DNA of 39,352 bases. Origin: a virus. The stretch spans positions 1 through 39,352 of the IMG/VR virus record IMGVR_UViG_3300020596_000058; one strand, written 5' to 3'. Below are positions 13,935 to 21,770 of this stretch, one piece after another. Positions within the stretch are counted from its first letter, which is position 1. Each line of letters opens with the position of its first letter. The notes under the pieces were generated by a model. That model was not told the DNA's origin. It made no database searches and saw only the letters and a program-made list of their open reading frames with translations. The position numbers and the translations under genes are program-made.

Positions 13935-14945
13935 TCAGGCCAGAAGACGAAGAAGCCGTCGGGCATGGTTGTGGAACGTGCGGTCAGCGACCGCCGCCTG
14001 TGCTTCCGCGATGACACGGGCCCGTTCTTCGGGCCGGTCGAGCCACCATCGGATCTTGCGGCCCAGATCGTCGGGGCCGTCGAACGTCGGGACCATCGGC
14101 AACACGGCACGGTTCTCGCCGCGTGCTTCAGTCAGATAGAAGGTGCCGCAGGCGGCCAGCTCGACCTCGCGGGGACCCATCGCCCAGCCATCAGCATGGG
14201 CACGGGCAGTCGCTTCCTGCCGGTAGATGTTCAGAGAAAGCTTCGACCGGCGATACAGGTCGGCGGCCGTGCCGTTGGCGATGCACTCGTCTGGTTTGTG
14301 GACCAGGAACGGGCGGAGAACATGGTCGTCGTCCAGCGGCCAGTTCCCGGCCAACGCCACCGACAACCCCGACCAGTCGACCTGCTCAAGCATCTTGATG
14401 CGGGACGGATAGCCGGTACCCACAAACGACACGTCGAACTCGGCCGGCTCCTCCGTCGGATGGTGCACATCCGGGTCGTAGGCGTGACCGAAGTATTCGG
14501 TGGGGGCAACCTCCCGGAACCGTTCGATGTTCGTCGGGTCGTTCAGCAAGTTCAGGTCAACATGGTGTGCGCGGGCCCATTGCCGGTCGTCCTCATACGG
14601 CGACTCGGTGTGCAACAGAACCACCTTGTGGCCCCGGTCCCGCATCACGTCATAGGTGGCCGGGTCGAAGTAGAACCCGGACACGACGATCACCACATCG
14701 GGCCAGAACCGGTAGCACGCCGCCTCCAAACCTCGGCACGCCAGACGGACCGCTTCTTCCGTTTCGAAACACTTCTCGAACGGGCCGTCGTCGTTGGAGA
14801 CGTGCGACTTCTCGTAGAACTCGAGCCGGTCGTTCAGGTTGAACTCGCCGACATCGCACCCCGCCTGGCGGAGCGCTTTCGCCCAACCGGCCCACACGTC
14901 GGCCACCGAGAACGACGGCCCCGGATGGCAGATGAGAACTCTCAC
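13935..14945 (-). CDS. CgeB-like glycosyltransferase (GT4-type fold)
   Basis: 336 residues; GTG 14945 overlaps the upstream stop as GTGA, and an open frame upstream is a shadow. It starts MRVLICHPGPSFSVADVWAG with a Rossmann-like first strand. The second half carries DVSFVGTGYPSRIKMLEQVD, SKLSLNIYRQEA and PREVELAACGTFYLTEARGE, the pattern of the CgeB/glycosyl-transferase-1_2 family that joins a sugar to a protein or another sugar. It sits in the middle of the neck/tail genes, directly before the major tail protein, so it probably modifies virion proteins or works with the block at 21.5-16.8 kb. Confidence 0.85.
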   Translation of the reverse strand: MRVLICHPGPSFSVADVWAGWAKALRQAGCDVGEFNLNDRLEFYEKSHVSNDDGPFEKCFETEEAVRLACRGLEAACYRFWPDVVIVVSGFYFDPATYDVMRDRGHKVVLLHTESPYEDDRQWARAHHVDLNLLNDPTNIERFREVAPTEYFGHAYDPDVHHPTEEPAEFDVSFVGTGYPSRIKMLEQVDWSGLSVALAGNWPLDDDHVLRPFLVHKPDECIANGTAADLYRRSKLSLNIYRQEATARAHADGWAMGPREVELAACGTFYLTEARGENRAVLPMVPTFDGPDDLGRKIRWWLDRPEERARVIAEAQAAVADRTFHNHARRLLRLLA

Positions 14946-15346
14946 GTGCTCATGTCGTCGCGGAGGAACGGAAGGTCCGACTGGGCGAGGAGCACGTCGA
15001 GGTCGGCGTCGTACCCCCACGACCAGGGCGCCCTCCCGAACTCGTCGTCGGGCAGCAGGTCGATCGCTTCCATTGTCGCTATCAGCGCCGACTGTGCTGT
15101 CTCCGCCCCCAGATCTTTCGACGACGCGTAGACGCGGAGGCGGGCGGTGACCATCGTCGCGTCCATCGCCGGGTCACCCGGCGCGACCGTCACCGCCAAC
15201 GCCGTCGGGAGGCCCTGCGGCCCCGGCTCGTACGCGTACACAGCCTGCACACCCAACGCCGACAGAGCGACGATCGGAACAGTCGACGACGACGTGAGGG
15301 CAAGCGACCTGTGCAGCTGTGTGATCGCCTGCTGAAGCTGGCTCAC
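14942..15346 (-). CDS. Neck protein, tail-terminator-like (tentative)
   Basis: 134 residues. GTG 15346 overlaps the connector stop by four bases. The N terminus is helical (QLQQAITQLHRSLAL) and the rest alternates strands with an acidic C terminus (PWSWGYDADLDVLLAQSDLP). A small protein of this kind follows the head-tail connector in many siphoviruses and closes the tail tube at the head end. No sequence motif proves it; the call is from gene order and size. Confidence 0.55.
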   Translation of the reverse strand: MSQLQQAITQLHRSLALTSSSTVPIVALSALGVQAVYAYEPGPQGLPTALAVTVAPGDPAMDATMVTARLRVYASSKDLGAETAQSALIATMEAIDLLPDDEFGRAPWSWGYDADLDVLLAQSDLPFLRDDMST

Positions 15347-15969
15347 CCGGCCACCACCGGCGCCTCCATCTCACGGAACAGGAGGCCCTTCACCCGGTTC
15401 AGGAGCTCGGGGCCGAGGGTGATGAACGCCCCCGACTCGTCGCCACCGCCGTACGTGTCGGTGCCCATGCCGTTGCCGTTCTGCCAGCAGTCGCGGAGGA
15501 TCAGCGCAGCCGCCTGCTTGAACGTCGCCATGCCGGCGTCGGACGCGGTCGTGTGTGTGTACCGGCCCGCCGTGTACCCAATGACGACGTTGCGGCGCCC
15601 CTCAGGGAAGTAGGAGTCGCCGTTGCCGTTGCGGCGCCACACCTTGCCCTGCTCGTCGAACTGGAACCCGGTCGCCGGCTGCGACGTGTTCGAGGACGAC
15701 GTGAGCGTCGTCGCGGTGGTGGCGGCGTACTCGACCAGCGACGTGACGTTGGCGACGGGGCGTCGTTGCGTCCACACGAAGAACCCGCCGCCGTCGAGGT
15801 TGTCGGACTCGGCGCGCTGGACGACCGCACCGCACAGCCGGTCCAGTTCGTTGGACACGGCGGTGGTGAGCAGGTCGAGACGGCCGAGGGTGTCGGCCGT
15901 CTGCGATGCGGTGGTGAGCCCGAGGGCGCGTGCCGCTTCGGCTTGGGTGAGCACGTCGGTTGTCGCCAT
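15343..15969 (-). CDS. Head-tail connector/adaptor protein
   Basis: 208 residues. ATG 15969 shares a base with the upstream stop (TGATG). The N-terminal helices (VLTQAEAARALGLTTASQTA, LLTTAVSNELDRLCGAVVQR) followed by a beta hairpin region (RRPVANVTSLVEYAATTATT) and a C-terminal helix (TFKQAAALILRDCWQNGNGM) match the gp6/gp15-like adaptor fold: a helical bundle that attaches under the portal. Position between the capsid genes and tail genes supports this. Confidence 0.72.
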   Translation of the reverse strand: MATTDVLTQAEAARALGLTTASQTADTLGRLDLLTTAVSNELDRLCGAVVQRAESDNLDGGGFFVWTQRRPVANVTSLVEYAATTATTLTSSSNTSQPATGFQFDEQGKVWRRNGNGDSYFPEGRRNVVIGYTAGRYTHTTASDAGMATFKQAAALILRDCWQNGNGMGTDTYGGGDESGAFITLGPELLNRVKGLLFREMEAPVVAG

Positions 15970-16478
15970 CAGGCTGCCGCCTCGTAGTCGAACTGGACGG
16001 TCAACGAATCGCCGGCCGCCCACGTGAACGGCACCGTGGCGCCGGTCGGGTTGTTTCCCGCCGACAACTGGGCGCCGCCGCCCAAGAAGAAGAGCGCTTC
16101 GCCGTCGGCGTTGAGAGACGGTGAGATCGCCGCGGCCGTCAGGTAGAAGGCGACACTGTTTGAAATGTCGACCAGATAGCCGGTGCCGATCGGCTGCTGC
16201 CGGCTCACCGGCAGAACCGGCAACACCAACGAATAGGTGCCAGACCCGACCGTCGCCAACGTGCACCCCACGTAACCCCACACGCGACGACCGAGCCGCT
16301 GGTAGTAGCCGGACGACGACACGTCGAGCGTCGGGTTCGACCCGGTGCCCTTCATCACGGGAGTGAACGCGGTGAACGGCACGTTCGGGACCGCCGTCTG
16401 CACGTCCACCGACACAGCCCCCGACGACGCCACCGACACGCCGATCGGCGCAGCGCCCGTCAACGTCACGTCGCTCAT
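15969..16478 (-). CDS. Hypothetical beta-rich structural protein
   Basis: 169 residues, rich in Ser/Thr/Val/Gly with few charges, suggesting a beta-sandwich (SVASSGAVSVDVQTAVPNVP; GTYSLVLPVLPVSRQQPIG). No family recognised. It lies between the BppU-like small protein and the connector, so it is probably a virion protein such as a head decoration or neck-fibre. ATG 16478 overlaps the upstream stop by ATGA. Confidence 0.62.
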   Translation of the reverse strand: MSDVTLTGAAPIGVSVASSGAVSVDVQTAVPNVPFTAFTPVMKGTGSNPTLDVSSSGYYQRLGRRVWGYVGCTLATVGSGTYSLVLPVLPVSRQQPIGTGYLVDISNSVAFYLTAAAISPSLNADGEALFFLGGGAQLSAGNNPTGATVPFTWAAGDSLTVQFDYEAAA

Positions 16479-16816
16479 GTGGTCACATCCCGACGGACCG
16501 TGAAGTCGCCCAACAGGAACGTCCTCGTCATCGACCCCGACCGGTACTGCAGATCCCAGACGAACGTGCCGTCATTCAGCGCCGACATCGACGACGACGA
16601 CAGCGACAAGGTCAGCGCCGTCGTGTTCCCAGCCGTCGTGTACGACAAGCTGCCCGTCGTCAACGCTGTGGCCGGCGTTTCGCCGTAGGCGGGACGGATC
16701 GTCCCCGACCATACGAACGTCTCCCACCGGCCCCCGATCGTCAACGGAACCGACATGGTGTCGCCCCTCGTGAACGTGAAGTTCAGCTCTCCGGGGTTCT
16801 GGTCGTAGTCGGCCAC
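16475..16816 (-). CDS. Small beta-rich protein resembling a BppU-type N-terminal domain
   Basis: 113 residues. GTG 16816; it overlaps the GT gene upstream by 34 bases, the longest overlap in the block. LNFTFTRGDTMSVPLTIGG then WSGTIRPAY and GTFVWDLQYRSGSM resemble the N-terminal domain of BppU-like baseplate proteins and other small virion adhesion domains. It might be a decoration protein carrying the sugar made by the neighbouring glycosyltransferases, but this is inference. Confidence 0.6.
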   Translation of the reverse strand: MADYDQNPGELNFTFTRGDTMSVPLTIGGRWETFVWSGTIRPAYGETPATALTTGSLSYTTAGNTTALTLSLSSSSMSALNDGTFVWDLQYRSGSMTRTFLLGDFTVRRDVTT

Positions 16817-17487
16817 TGGTCACCCCACTTTCCTTGTAGACGGCGAACGTTCTCGGCGACGCCAGCCCACCGTTCCGGACCGGACTGCGACTCGTGATGC
16901 ACCAACATCGACTCGGCGACATAGGCGACGCGGTCCCCAGCCCGAAGGCACAGGTCAACGTCCTCGTAGCCGTTCCAGAACCCTTCGTCGAAACCGCTGT
17001 GGCGGCGGAACCACGGCCCCGCAACGGCGAGACAGGCACCCGTCACCGCTGCCACCGGGCCCGACGGATGTGGCACCGTCCGGTTGCGGGCCACCAACGT
17101 GCCCGCTTCGACGGCGACCGTCACACCGGCATGCTGCGTTCGGCCATCCGGGTACACAAGATGCGGACCGGCGATCAGAGCACCAGCGTCGATGGCGGCG
17201 ACGAGCGGATCCAGCCACCGCGGCTGCGGGACGGTGTCGTCGTTGAGGAACACGTACACGTCGGCGCCGGTGGCCATCTCGGCGCCCCGGTTGCACCCGG
17301 CCGCGAAACCGAGGTTCCGGCCAGCGGTACACCACGCTTTCGGACCGGTGCGGAAGATCGGCGACCCTACGAACCCGTTGTCGACCACCACCCGCACATG
17401 TTCGGGGGTGTGCTCTTCGAGGGCGCTCAGACATGCGGCGAGGAGGTCCGGCCGGTTGAACGTCGGGATCACCACGGCGACAGTCAC
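16783..17487 (-). CDS. Family 2 glycosyltransferase
   Basis: 234 residues; GTG 17487 overlaps the upstream stop as GTGA. The N terminus is a textbook GT2 start (VAVVIPTFNRPDLLAACLSA), followed by AGRNLGFAAGCNRGAEMATG and ADVYVFLNDDT with the DDT acid motif, then FRRHSGFDEGFWNGYEDVDLCLRAGD. This type uses a nucleotide sugar to extend glycans and is like rhamnosyltransferases of wall or capsule synthesis. It is the last enzyme of the sugar block before the neck genes. Confidence 0.9.
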   Translation of the reverse strand: MTVAVVIPTFNRPDLLAACLSALEEHTPEHVRVVVDNGFVGSPIFRTGPKAWCTAGRNLGFAAGCNRGAEMATGADVYVFLNDDTVPQPRWLDPLVAAIDAGALIAGPHLVYPDGRTQHAGVTVAVEAGTLVARNRTVPHPSGPVAAVTGACLAVAGPWFRRHSGFDEGFWNGYEDVDLCLRAGDRVAYVAESMLVHHESQSGPERWAGVAENVRRLQGKWGDQWPTTTRTPES

Positions 17488-18233
17488 CGGCAGCACCAGG
17501 CCGGGACCGGATCGTCGACGAGGTGGGGGGTGCCCATCAGCCCGTCCCACCGGTCCGCCATCTGCACATCGGAGAGCAGGCCACCTTCCCGCCAGTGCGT
17601 CCCGTGCATCGGGTGGATATCCGACGCCTCGTACGCCTCGCGGCCGTTGCGGAGCTTGCGGGCCATCTGCTCGAGGGTCCGGTATTGGAAGTGGCGGAAC
17701 GCCAGCGGCCCGGAGAGGCGGGTGCCGGGACGGTCTACGTCGTGGTTGCCCATGTGGAGGCGAGCATCCGGGTGGGGGCGGAACGCCACCTTCGGCATCT
17801 GCTGGGTCTGTTGGCGGTGCCGGGGCATCGCAGCGAACGGACAGCGCCGGTCGGCGTCGACTGCTGTGCGGATGTGGTCGTAGCCGGGGGCGGCGACCAC
17901 GTCGGCGGTGCATGCGTCGAACGCTTCGGCGAGCGTGCGGTAGCCGACCGGATACCAGACTTCGTCGGCGTCGAACGGGAGCACCCAGTCGGCGCCCATG
18001 TCCGCCGCCTGTGTGGCGAGCCTGGTCATCTTGTCGTCCTGGTAGTAGCCGGGCTCTGCGTCGTAGGCGACGGTGACCCGGTCGCCGAACCCGGAGAGGA
18101 TGGTGGCGGTGGCGTCGGTGGACCGGTTGTCGGCGACGATGACATGATCGACGCCGTGCGCGAGAAGGTGACCGACGGTGTGCGATGCCACGTCGGCTTC
18201 GTCGCGGAACATCGACACGGCGATGACGGTCAC
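17484..18233 (-). CDS. Family 2 glycosyltransferase (Glyco_tranf_2_4 type)
   Basis: 249 residues. GTG 18233 overlaps the upstream stop (GTGA). MFRDEADVASHTVGHLLAHG then DHVIVADNRSTDATATIL and GADWVLPFDADEVW show the family 2 pattern with a DADE acid motif. The C-terminal half includes MGNHDVDRPGTRLSGPLAFR and HFQYRT. Such enzymes attach sugars in wall or exopolysaccharide synthesis. It is coupled by four bases to both neighbours, so the whole block is cotranslated. Confidence 0.85.
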   Translation of the reverse strand: MTVIAVSMFRDEADVASHTVGHLLAHGVDHVIVADNRSTDATATILSGFGDRVTVAYDAEPGYYQDDKMTRLATQAADMGADWVLPFDADEVWYPVGYRTLAEAFDACTADVVAAPGYDHIRTAVDADRRCPFAAMPRHRQQTQQMPKVAFRPHPDARLHMGNHDVDRPGTRLSGPLAFRHFQYRTLEQMARKLRNGREAYEASDIHPMHGTHWREGGLLSDVQMADRWDGLMGTPHLVDDPVPAWCCR

Positions 18234-18802
18234 CGGGTCAGAACCGCCAACGATGCGACCTGCTCGAGCAGCGTCCACCCGTCGGCGACCGCCTCGTCCC
18301 GAACCCGGCCAGGGCCCACGTCGGTCGTGTCGTGCAAGGCGACCACCCCGCCGTCGACAACAAGCTCGGACCATGCGGCAAAGTCGGCTTTGCACGCCTC
18401 GTAGGTGTGCGAGGCGTCTATGAACACGAAGCCGGGTCGGATGCCTGTTTCGGCGAACGTCGCGCCGGACCCGACGACGGGGACAACGACGCCTTCGAGG
18501 CCGTTGTCGCGGACTGCGGCGACTAGCACGTCGAGGCTGCCATGCTCGTGCGCCCACACGTCGGGGTGGTGGCACTCTCGGCCGGCGGCCATCTCAGGGT
18601 TCCCGCGATGCGGGTCGACAGCGAAGACGATGGTCCCGGTGTGTTGGGCGGCTTGGCCGAGCGCACATGCGGACCGGCCGCAGTAGGAGCCGATTTCGAC
18701 CCACGGGCCGGGGCAGCTGGCGGCGTGGGCGGCGAGCGTCTCGAACTCTCCGGGGTGGGACCATCCGGGGATATGGCCGAAGACGAGCGGATCGTCGGGC
18801 AT
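18230..18802 (-). CDS. SAM-dependent methyltransferase (class I, Methyltransf_24 type)
   Basis: 190 residues; ATG 18802. WVEIGSYCGRSACALGQAAQ is the SAM-binding motif I, then VFAVDPHRGN (acidic residue of motif II) and GFVFIDASHTYEACKADFAA followed by DGGVVALHDT, the pattern of sugar and natural-product O-methyltransferases of the Methyltransf_24 family. Between an acyltransferase and a glycosyltransferase, it most likely methylates a sugar in the virion glycan. One base separates it from the acyltransferase stop. Confidence 0.85.
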   Translation of the reverse strand: MPDDPLVFGHIPGWSHPGEFETLAAHAASCPGPWVEIGSYCGRSACALGQAAQHTGTIVFAVDPHRGNPEMAAGRECHHPDVWAHEHGSLDVLVAAVRDNGLEGVVVPVVGSGATFAETGIRPGFVFIDASHTYEACKADFAAWSELVVDGGVVALHDTTDVGPGRVRDEAVADGWTLLEQVASLAVLTR

Positions 18803-18803
18803 G

Positions 18804-19379
18804 TCAGGTTGCCCGTGCTGGGATGCCGACGGCGGTGACCGCGTCGGGAAGGTCGGACAGGACAACAGCACCAGCGCCGACGACGACGTGATCCCCGATG
18901 CGGGTGAGGTTGGTGACGACAGCACCGGCACCGATCACGGTCCGAAGGCCAATGGTCACATCGCCGCAGATCGTCGCGCCGGGACAGATGGTGGTGAAGG
19001 CGCCGATGATGGTGCGGGTGACGGTGACGCCCGTGTGGACGTGCACGTGGTCGCCGAGGTGCACGTCACGGTCGAGGACTGCGCCCGCAGCGACGACACA
19101 CCCGACACCGAACGACACGTTCGGGCCGACGGTCGCCGACGGATGCACCAGAGGCCGACGAGAGGCCCTTCCCGTCTGTGCGAGGCGTTCCCGGTCCGCT
19201 GGGGCGTTCACCCCGACGAACAGATTTCCGTTCACGGCGGGCCGCACAGCGGGAGGGCCGATTACGAGCGGAAGGTCCGCATCGTCGTCGAGGAACCCGA
19301 CGAACCGGTGACCGGCAGCGTCGACGATCGCCTGAAGGTCACGGCCATGGCCGCCAGCACCGACGATCACGACGTTCAC
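18804..19379 (-). CDS. PglD/NeuD-like sugar O/N-acyltransferase (left-handed beta-helix)
   Basis: 191 residues. GTG 19379 (GTGA overlap). The N terminus, NVVIVGAGGHGRDLQAIVDA then FVGFLDDD, is the nucleotide-sugar-binding Rossmann part of PglD/NeuD proteins. The C-terminal half has hexapeptide repeats (VHPSATVGPNVSFGVGCVVA, GAVLDRDVHLGDHVHVH, GAFTTICPGATICGDVTIGL and so on to IGDHVVVGAGAVVLSDLPDA), giving a left-handed beta-helix that carries an acyl-CoA-dependent active site. It probably acylates the sugar used by the nearby glycosyltransferases. Confidence 0.9.
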   Translation of the reverse strand: MNVVIVGAGGHGRDLQAIVDAAGHRFVGFLDDDADLPLVIGPPAVRPAVNGNLFVGVNAPADRERLAQTGRASRRPLVHPSATVGPNVSFGVGCVVAAGAVLDRDVHLGDHVHVHTGVTVTRTIIGAFTTICPGATICGDVTIGLRTVIGAGAVVTNLTRIGDHVVVGAGAVVLSDLPDAVTAVGIPARAT

Positions 19380-20011
19380 GGCTGCCACCCCGGCGAACCC
19401 ATGCCGCCAAGCTCGCCGACATGCAGACAGCGCGGCGGATCGCCACGCTGACCCCACACCCCGAACCCACGATCAGACCACCGTTCGGTCAGCACCGACT
19501 CGACGCCCCCACCACCAGCGACCACATCGGCGGGAATCAGCGAAGGGTTCAACCAGAACCCCTCACGGTGGAACAGGTACTCGTCACGCTGCTCGTAGGC
19601 AGGCGACTGCTGGTAGCCGTCGGCGGCAACCTCGTCCGGCGACCACGGCTGACGCAGCAGGCACATCTGGGCGAGGCCATCACGGTCGACCACATCGGCC
19701 ATGCCGTCGAGATCGACCGGCTCGCACAGCTGGAAGTCTTCCTCCAGGTGGAACACGTAGTCGGCGCCGGAACGGGCTGCGATCGCCCACGCAGTCGAAA
19801 CGGCCTCGGACAGACCGGAACGCCTGTCGAAGTGCAACGTCCAGCAGTCCAACGGGTCCGGGGCGCCGCCAGCGTCGTCGACGACGATGCGAGGCTCCAA
19901 CCGATCCCATGGCAACATCTGACGGGCCAGCTCCAACGTCGCCGGCAGATACGTGGACCCACGGTGCGACGTGACGGTGAGAGCGAACCGACGCTCCCGA
20001 GCAGGGATCAC
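19376..20011 (-). CDS. Glycosyltransferase-like protein (GT-A fold)
   Basis: 211 residues, GTG 20011 (GTGA overlap). FALTVTSHRGSTYLPATLEL starts a GT-A-like fold; GLSEAVSTAWAIAARSGADY followed by VFHLEEDFQL gives the acidic metal motif (EED) at the usual distance. The C-terminal half has FWLNPSLIPADVVAGGGGVE. Distant from the typical family 2 members, so the exact class is unclear, but a sugar-transfer role is likely from the acid motif and block context. Confidence 0.75.
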   Translation of the reverse strand: MIPARERRFALTVTSHRGSTYLPATLELARQMLPWDRLEPRIVVDDAGGAPDPLDCWTLHFDRRSGLSEAVSTAWAIAARSGADYVFHLEEDFQLCEPVDLDGMADVVDRDGLAQMCLLRQPWSPDEVAADGYQQSPAYEQRDEYLFHREGFWLNPSLIPADVVAGGGGVESVLTERWSDRGFGVWGQRGDPPRCLHVGELGGMGSPGWQP

Positions 20012-21495
20012 GCCGCTTCCTCGGCGGGCGCCCACTTGCTCACGAACCGGGCATGGTCCTTCTCGTACGCGGCCCGCATCTTCGGCGACAGCGACTCCAA
20101 CCAGTCGCCGCCGTGGGTGGCGTCGGCCCCGTCGGTCGTTGTCTGCCCGCCACCGTCGACATGCTCCACCGTCGTGCCCGTCACCATCAGCGCAGCGCCA
20201 CCAGAGCGGGCCACGTTCATGACGAGCTCGTTGTCGCCGAAGAACCAGTCGAGGTCCTCGTCGAACGGGGGGAACCCACGGGCGAACATCTCACCGCGAA
20301 CCATGTACGCGAACCCGGCCAGGCCGCCCGTCCCGTCGTAGCGGCCAGCGCAGATCCCCGACAGCGGCACCAACGGCTGGACGGTCGGGCGCATGTCGTA
20401 GTTCGGGCACACCACCAGGCACCGAGGGTCAGACCGCAACCCGGCAGCCAAACCGGGCAGGAACCCGTCGCCCAAGATCAGGTCGTTGTTGAGGATGGCG
20501 ACGTTGCACGGAGCCTGCGCGTGGGCCAACGACCGGCGGATTCCGTCGTTCCACATCTGATGTATGCCCCACCCGGCGGCGTCGATCACCTCGAGGCCCG
20601 GCGTGTCCAACGTCGACAGCCAGTTCTTCGTCGTCCGGTTCGAGCCGTTGTCGAACAGGAACACCCGCTCGTAGCCGCCCTGCGCGGCGAGCTGGTCGAG
20701 TAGGGCGCCGGTGAGGTCTCGGCGGTCCTTGATCGGCACGACGACGTACGTGGCCGCTGGGGGTTCCTGCCCGAACTGGGCGAAGTAGGCGCGGTCGTCG
20801 TAGACGAGCGGCTTCACGTGGCCGACGACGATGCGAGTGTCGACGTGGGTGGGGACGCCTGCCGCAGCGGCCCGGTAGCAGAAGGTGAGGTCTTCGCCCA
20901 TCACGTCGGCGCCCTCGGCCGTCTGCCACGGCGCGAATTCGAACCAGGGGAACGAACGTTCACCGAACGGACGGCTGTCGGGGGTCGGCTGATATGCGGC
21001 GACCGTCTCGAACACGGTGCGGTGCACGAGGAGACACCCGGCGCCCGTCGCCGAGAACTGGTAGACGCCCGCCGGTTCGGGGAGGTGCGTGACCCGCGCC
21101 GGGAGCGGCGGGTCGTCGTCGGTGAGGGCGTACAGGGTGGGGATGACCTCTTGGCCGTGGCCTCGCATGACGGCGAAGCAGAGGGCGCCGAGGATGGGCC
21201 GGGTGTCCGGGTCGGCTTCTTCGATCATCCGGTCCAACGTGTCGGGCCGGAAGCTCATGTCCGAGTCGATGAACCAAAGCCAGTCGCAGTCCGTGTTCAG
21301 GAACTGGTCGACGATCTGGTTGCGGCCGTGGGCGACGTTGGTGGTGCCGAGCATGATGGACGCGCCGCCGGCGACGATGCGTCCGTGGTGTTGGGCGTCA
21401 TGCGCGAGGAGGTGGGTGATGGATTGGACGTAGTGCGGGTCGAACGTGCCGTAGGGGGTGGCGATGGCGACCTTCTCGCCCGTGTGGTCACGCAT
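20008..21495 (-). CDS. Two-domain glycosyltransferase
   Basis: 495 residues. ATG 21495 is inside the end of the upstream gene (8-base overlap). Domain 1 (residues about 8-270): VAIATPYGTFDPHYVQSITH, LNTDCDWLWFIDSDMSFRPD with DSDM acid motif, and GEDLTFCYRAAAAGVPTHVD. Domain 2 (about 275-480): TYVVVPIKDRRDLTGALLDQ, VFLFDNGSNRTTKNW, then CNVAILNNDLILGDGFLPGL with an NND motif and LDWFFGDNELVMNVARSGG. Two GT-A units in one chain often add alternating sugars. It is the first large enzyme of the sugar block after the capsid gene. Confidence 0.88.
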   Translation of the reverse strand: MRDHTGEKVAIATPYGTFDPHYVQSITHLLAHDAQHHGRIVAGGASIMLGTTNVAHGRNQIVDQFLNTDCDWLWFIDSDMSFRPDTLDRMIEEADPDTRPILGALCFAVMRGHGQEVIPTLYALTDDDPPLPARVTHLPEPAGVYQFSATGAGCLLVHRTVFETVAAYQPTPDSRPFGERSFPWFEFAPWQTAEGADVMGEDLTFCYRAAAAGVPTHVDTRIVVGHVKPLVYDDRAYFAQFGQEPPAATYVVVPIKDRRDLTGALLDQLAAQGGYERVFLFDNGSNRTTKNWLSTLDTPGLEVIDAAGWGIHQMWNDGIRRSLAHAQAPCNVAILNNDLILGDGFLPGLAAGLRSDPRCLVVCPNYDMRPTVQPLVPLSGICAGRYDGTGGLAGFAYMVRGEMFARGFPPFDEDLDWFFGDNELVMNVARSGGAALMVTGTTVEHVDGGGQTTTDGADATHGGDWLESLSPKMRAAYEKDHARFVSKWAPAEEAA

Positions 21496-21649
21496 CGTCG
21501 GACGCCTCCACGGCACCACACCGGTTGCACACATACGCGACGGGTATCCCGTAGTTGCGCGCGTAGAGGGGTTCCCGGTCGGCGTGGTCGCACTGTGCGA
21601 CCGTCCGCCGCTCACCTGGGGCAGCAGTCGCCTGCTCGATGTCATCCAT
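21488..21649 (-). CDS. Small zinc-ribbon-like protein (53 aa)
   Basis: ATG 21649 with GGAGG about eight bases upstream. The protein ends CDHADREPLYARNYGIPVAY then VCNRCGAVEASDDA, with four Cys/His ligands (C..H..CxxC). It lies between the capsid-gene hairpin and the first glycosyltransferase and overlaps that gene by eight bases. It is too short to name and may be a translational lead-in for the sugar block. Confidence 0.6.
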   Translation of the reverse strand: MDDIEQATAAPGERRTVAQCDHADREPLYARNYGIPVAYVCNRCGAVEASDDA

Positions 21650-21692
21650 GACGTGTTTCCTCCGTGTAGCGCCATCAGGAAGTGCGGGTAGC

Positions 21693-21723
21693 GACCGGTG
21701 AGGCTGGCGCAGCCCCACCGGTC
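21693..21723 (-). terminator. Hairpin between the major capsid gene and the sugar block
   Basis: GACCGGTG-A-GGCTG pairs with CAGCC-C-CACCGGTC around loop GCG: 13 pairs with one internal mismatch. It sits in the 121-base gap after the capsid stop. No T-tract follows. It would reduce read-through into the glycosyltransferase genes and keep capsid mRNA high. Confidence 0.6.
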
Positions 21724-21770
21724 ACACCCAGAACCCGGCCCCGAAAGGCCAGGCGAACTTGCGGGACCGC

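Noticed and set aside
13467-15131. A 554-codon plus-strand open frame over the tail protein and CgeB-like gene
   Set aside because: Antisense shadow of genes with clear family patterns; composition typical of reverse-frame translation in GC-rich DNA.
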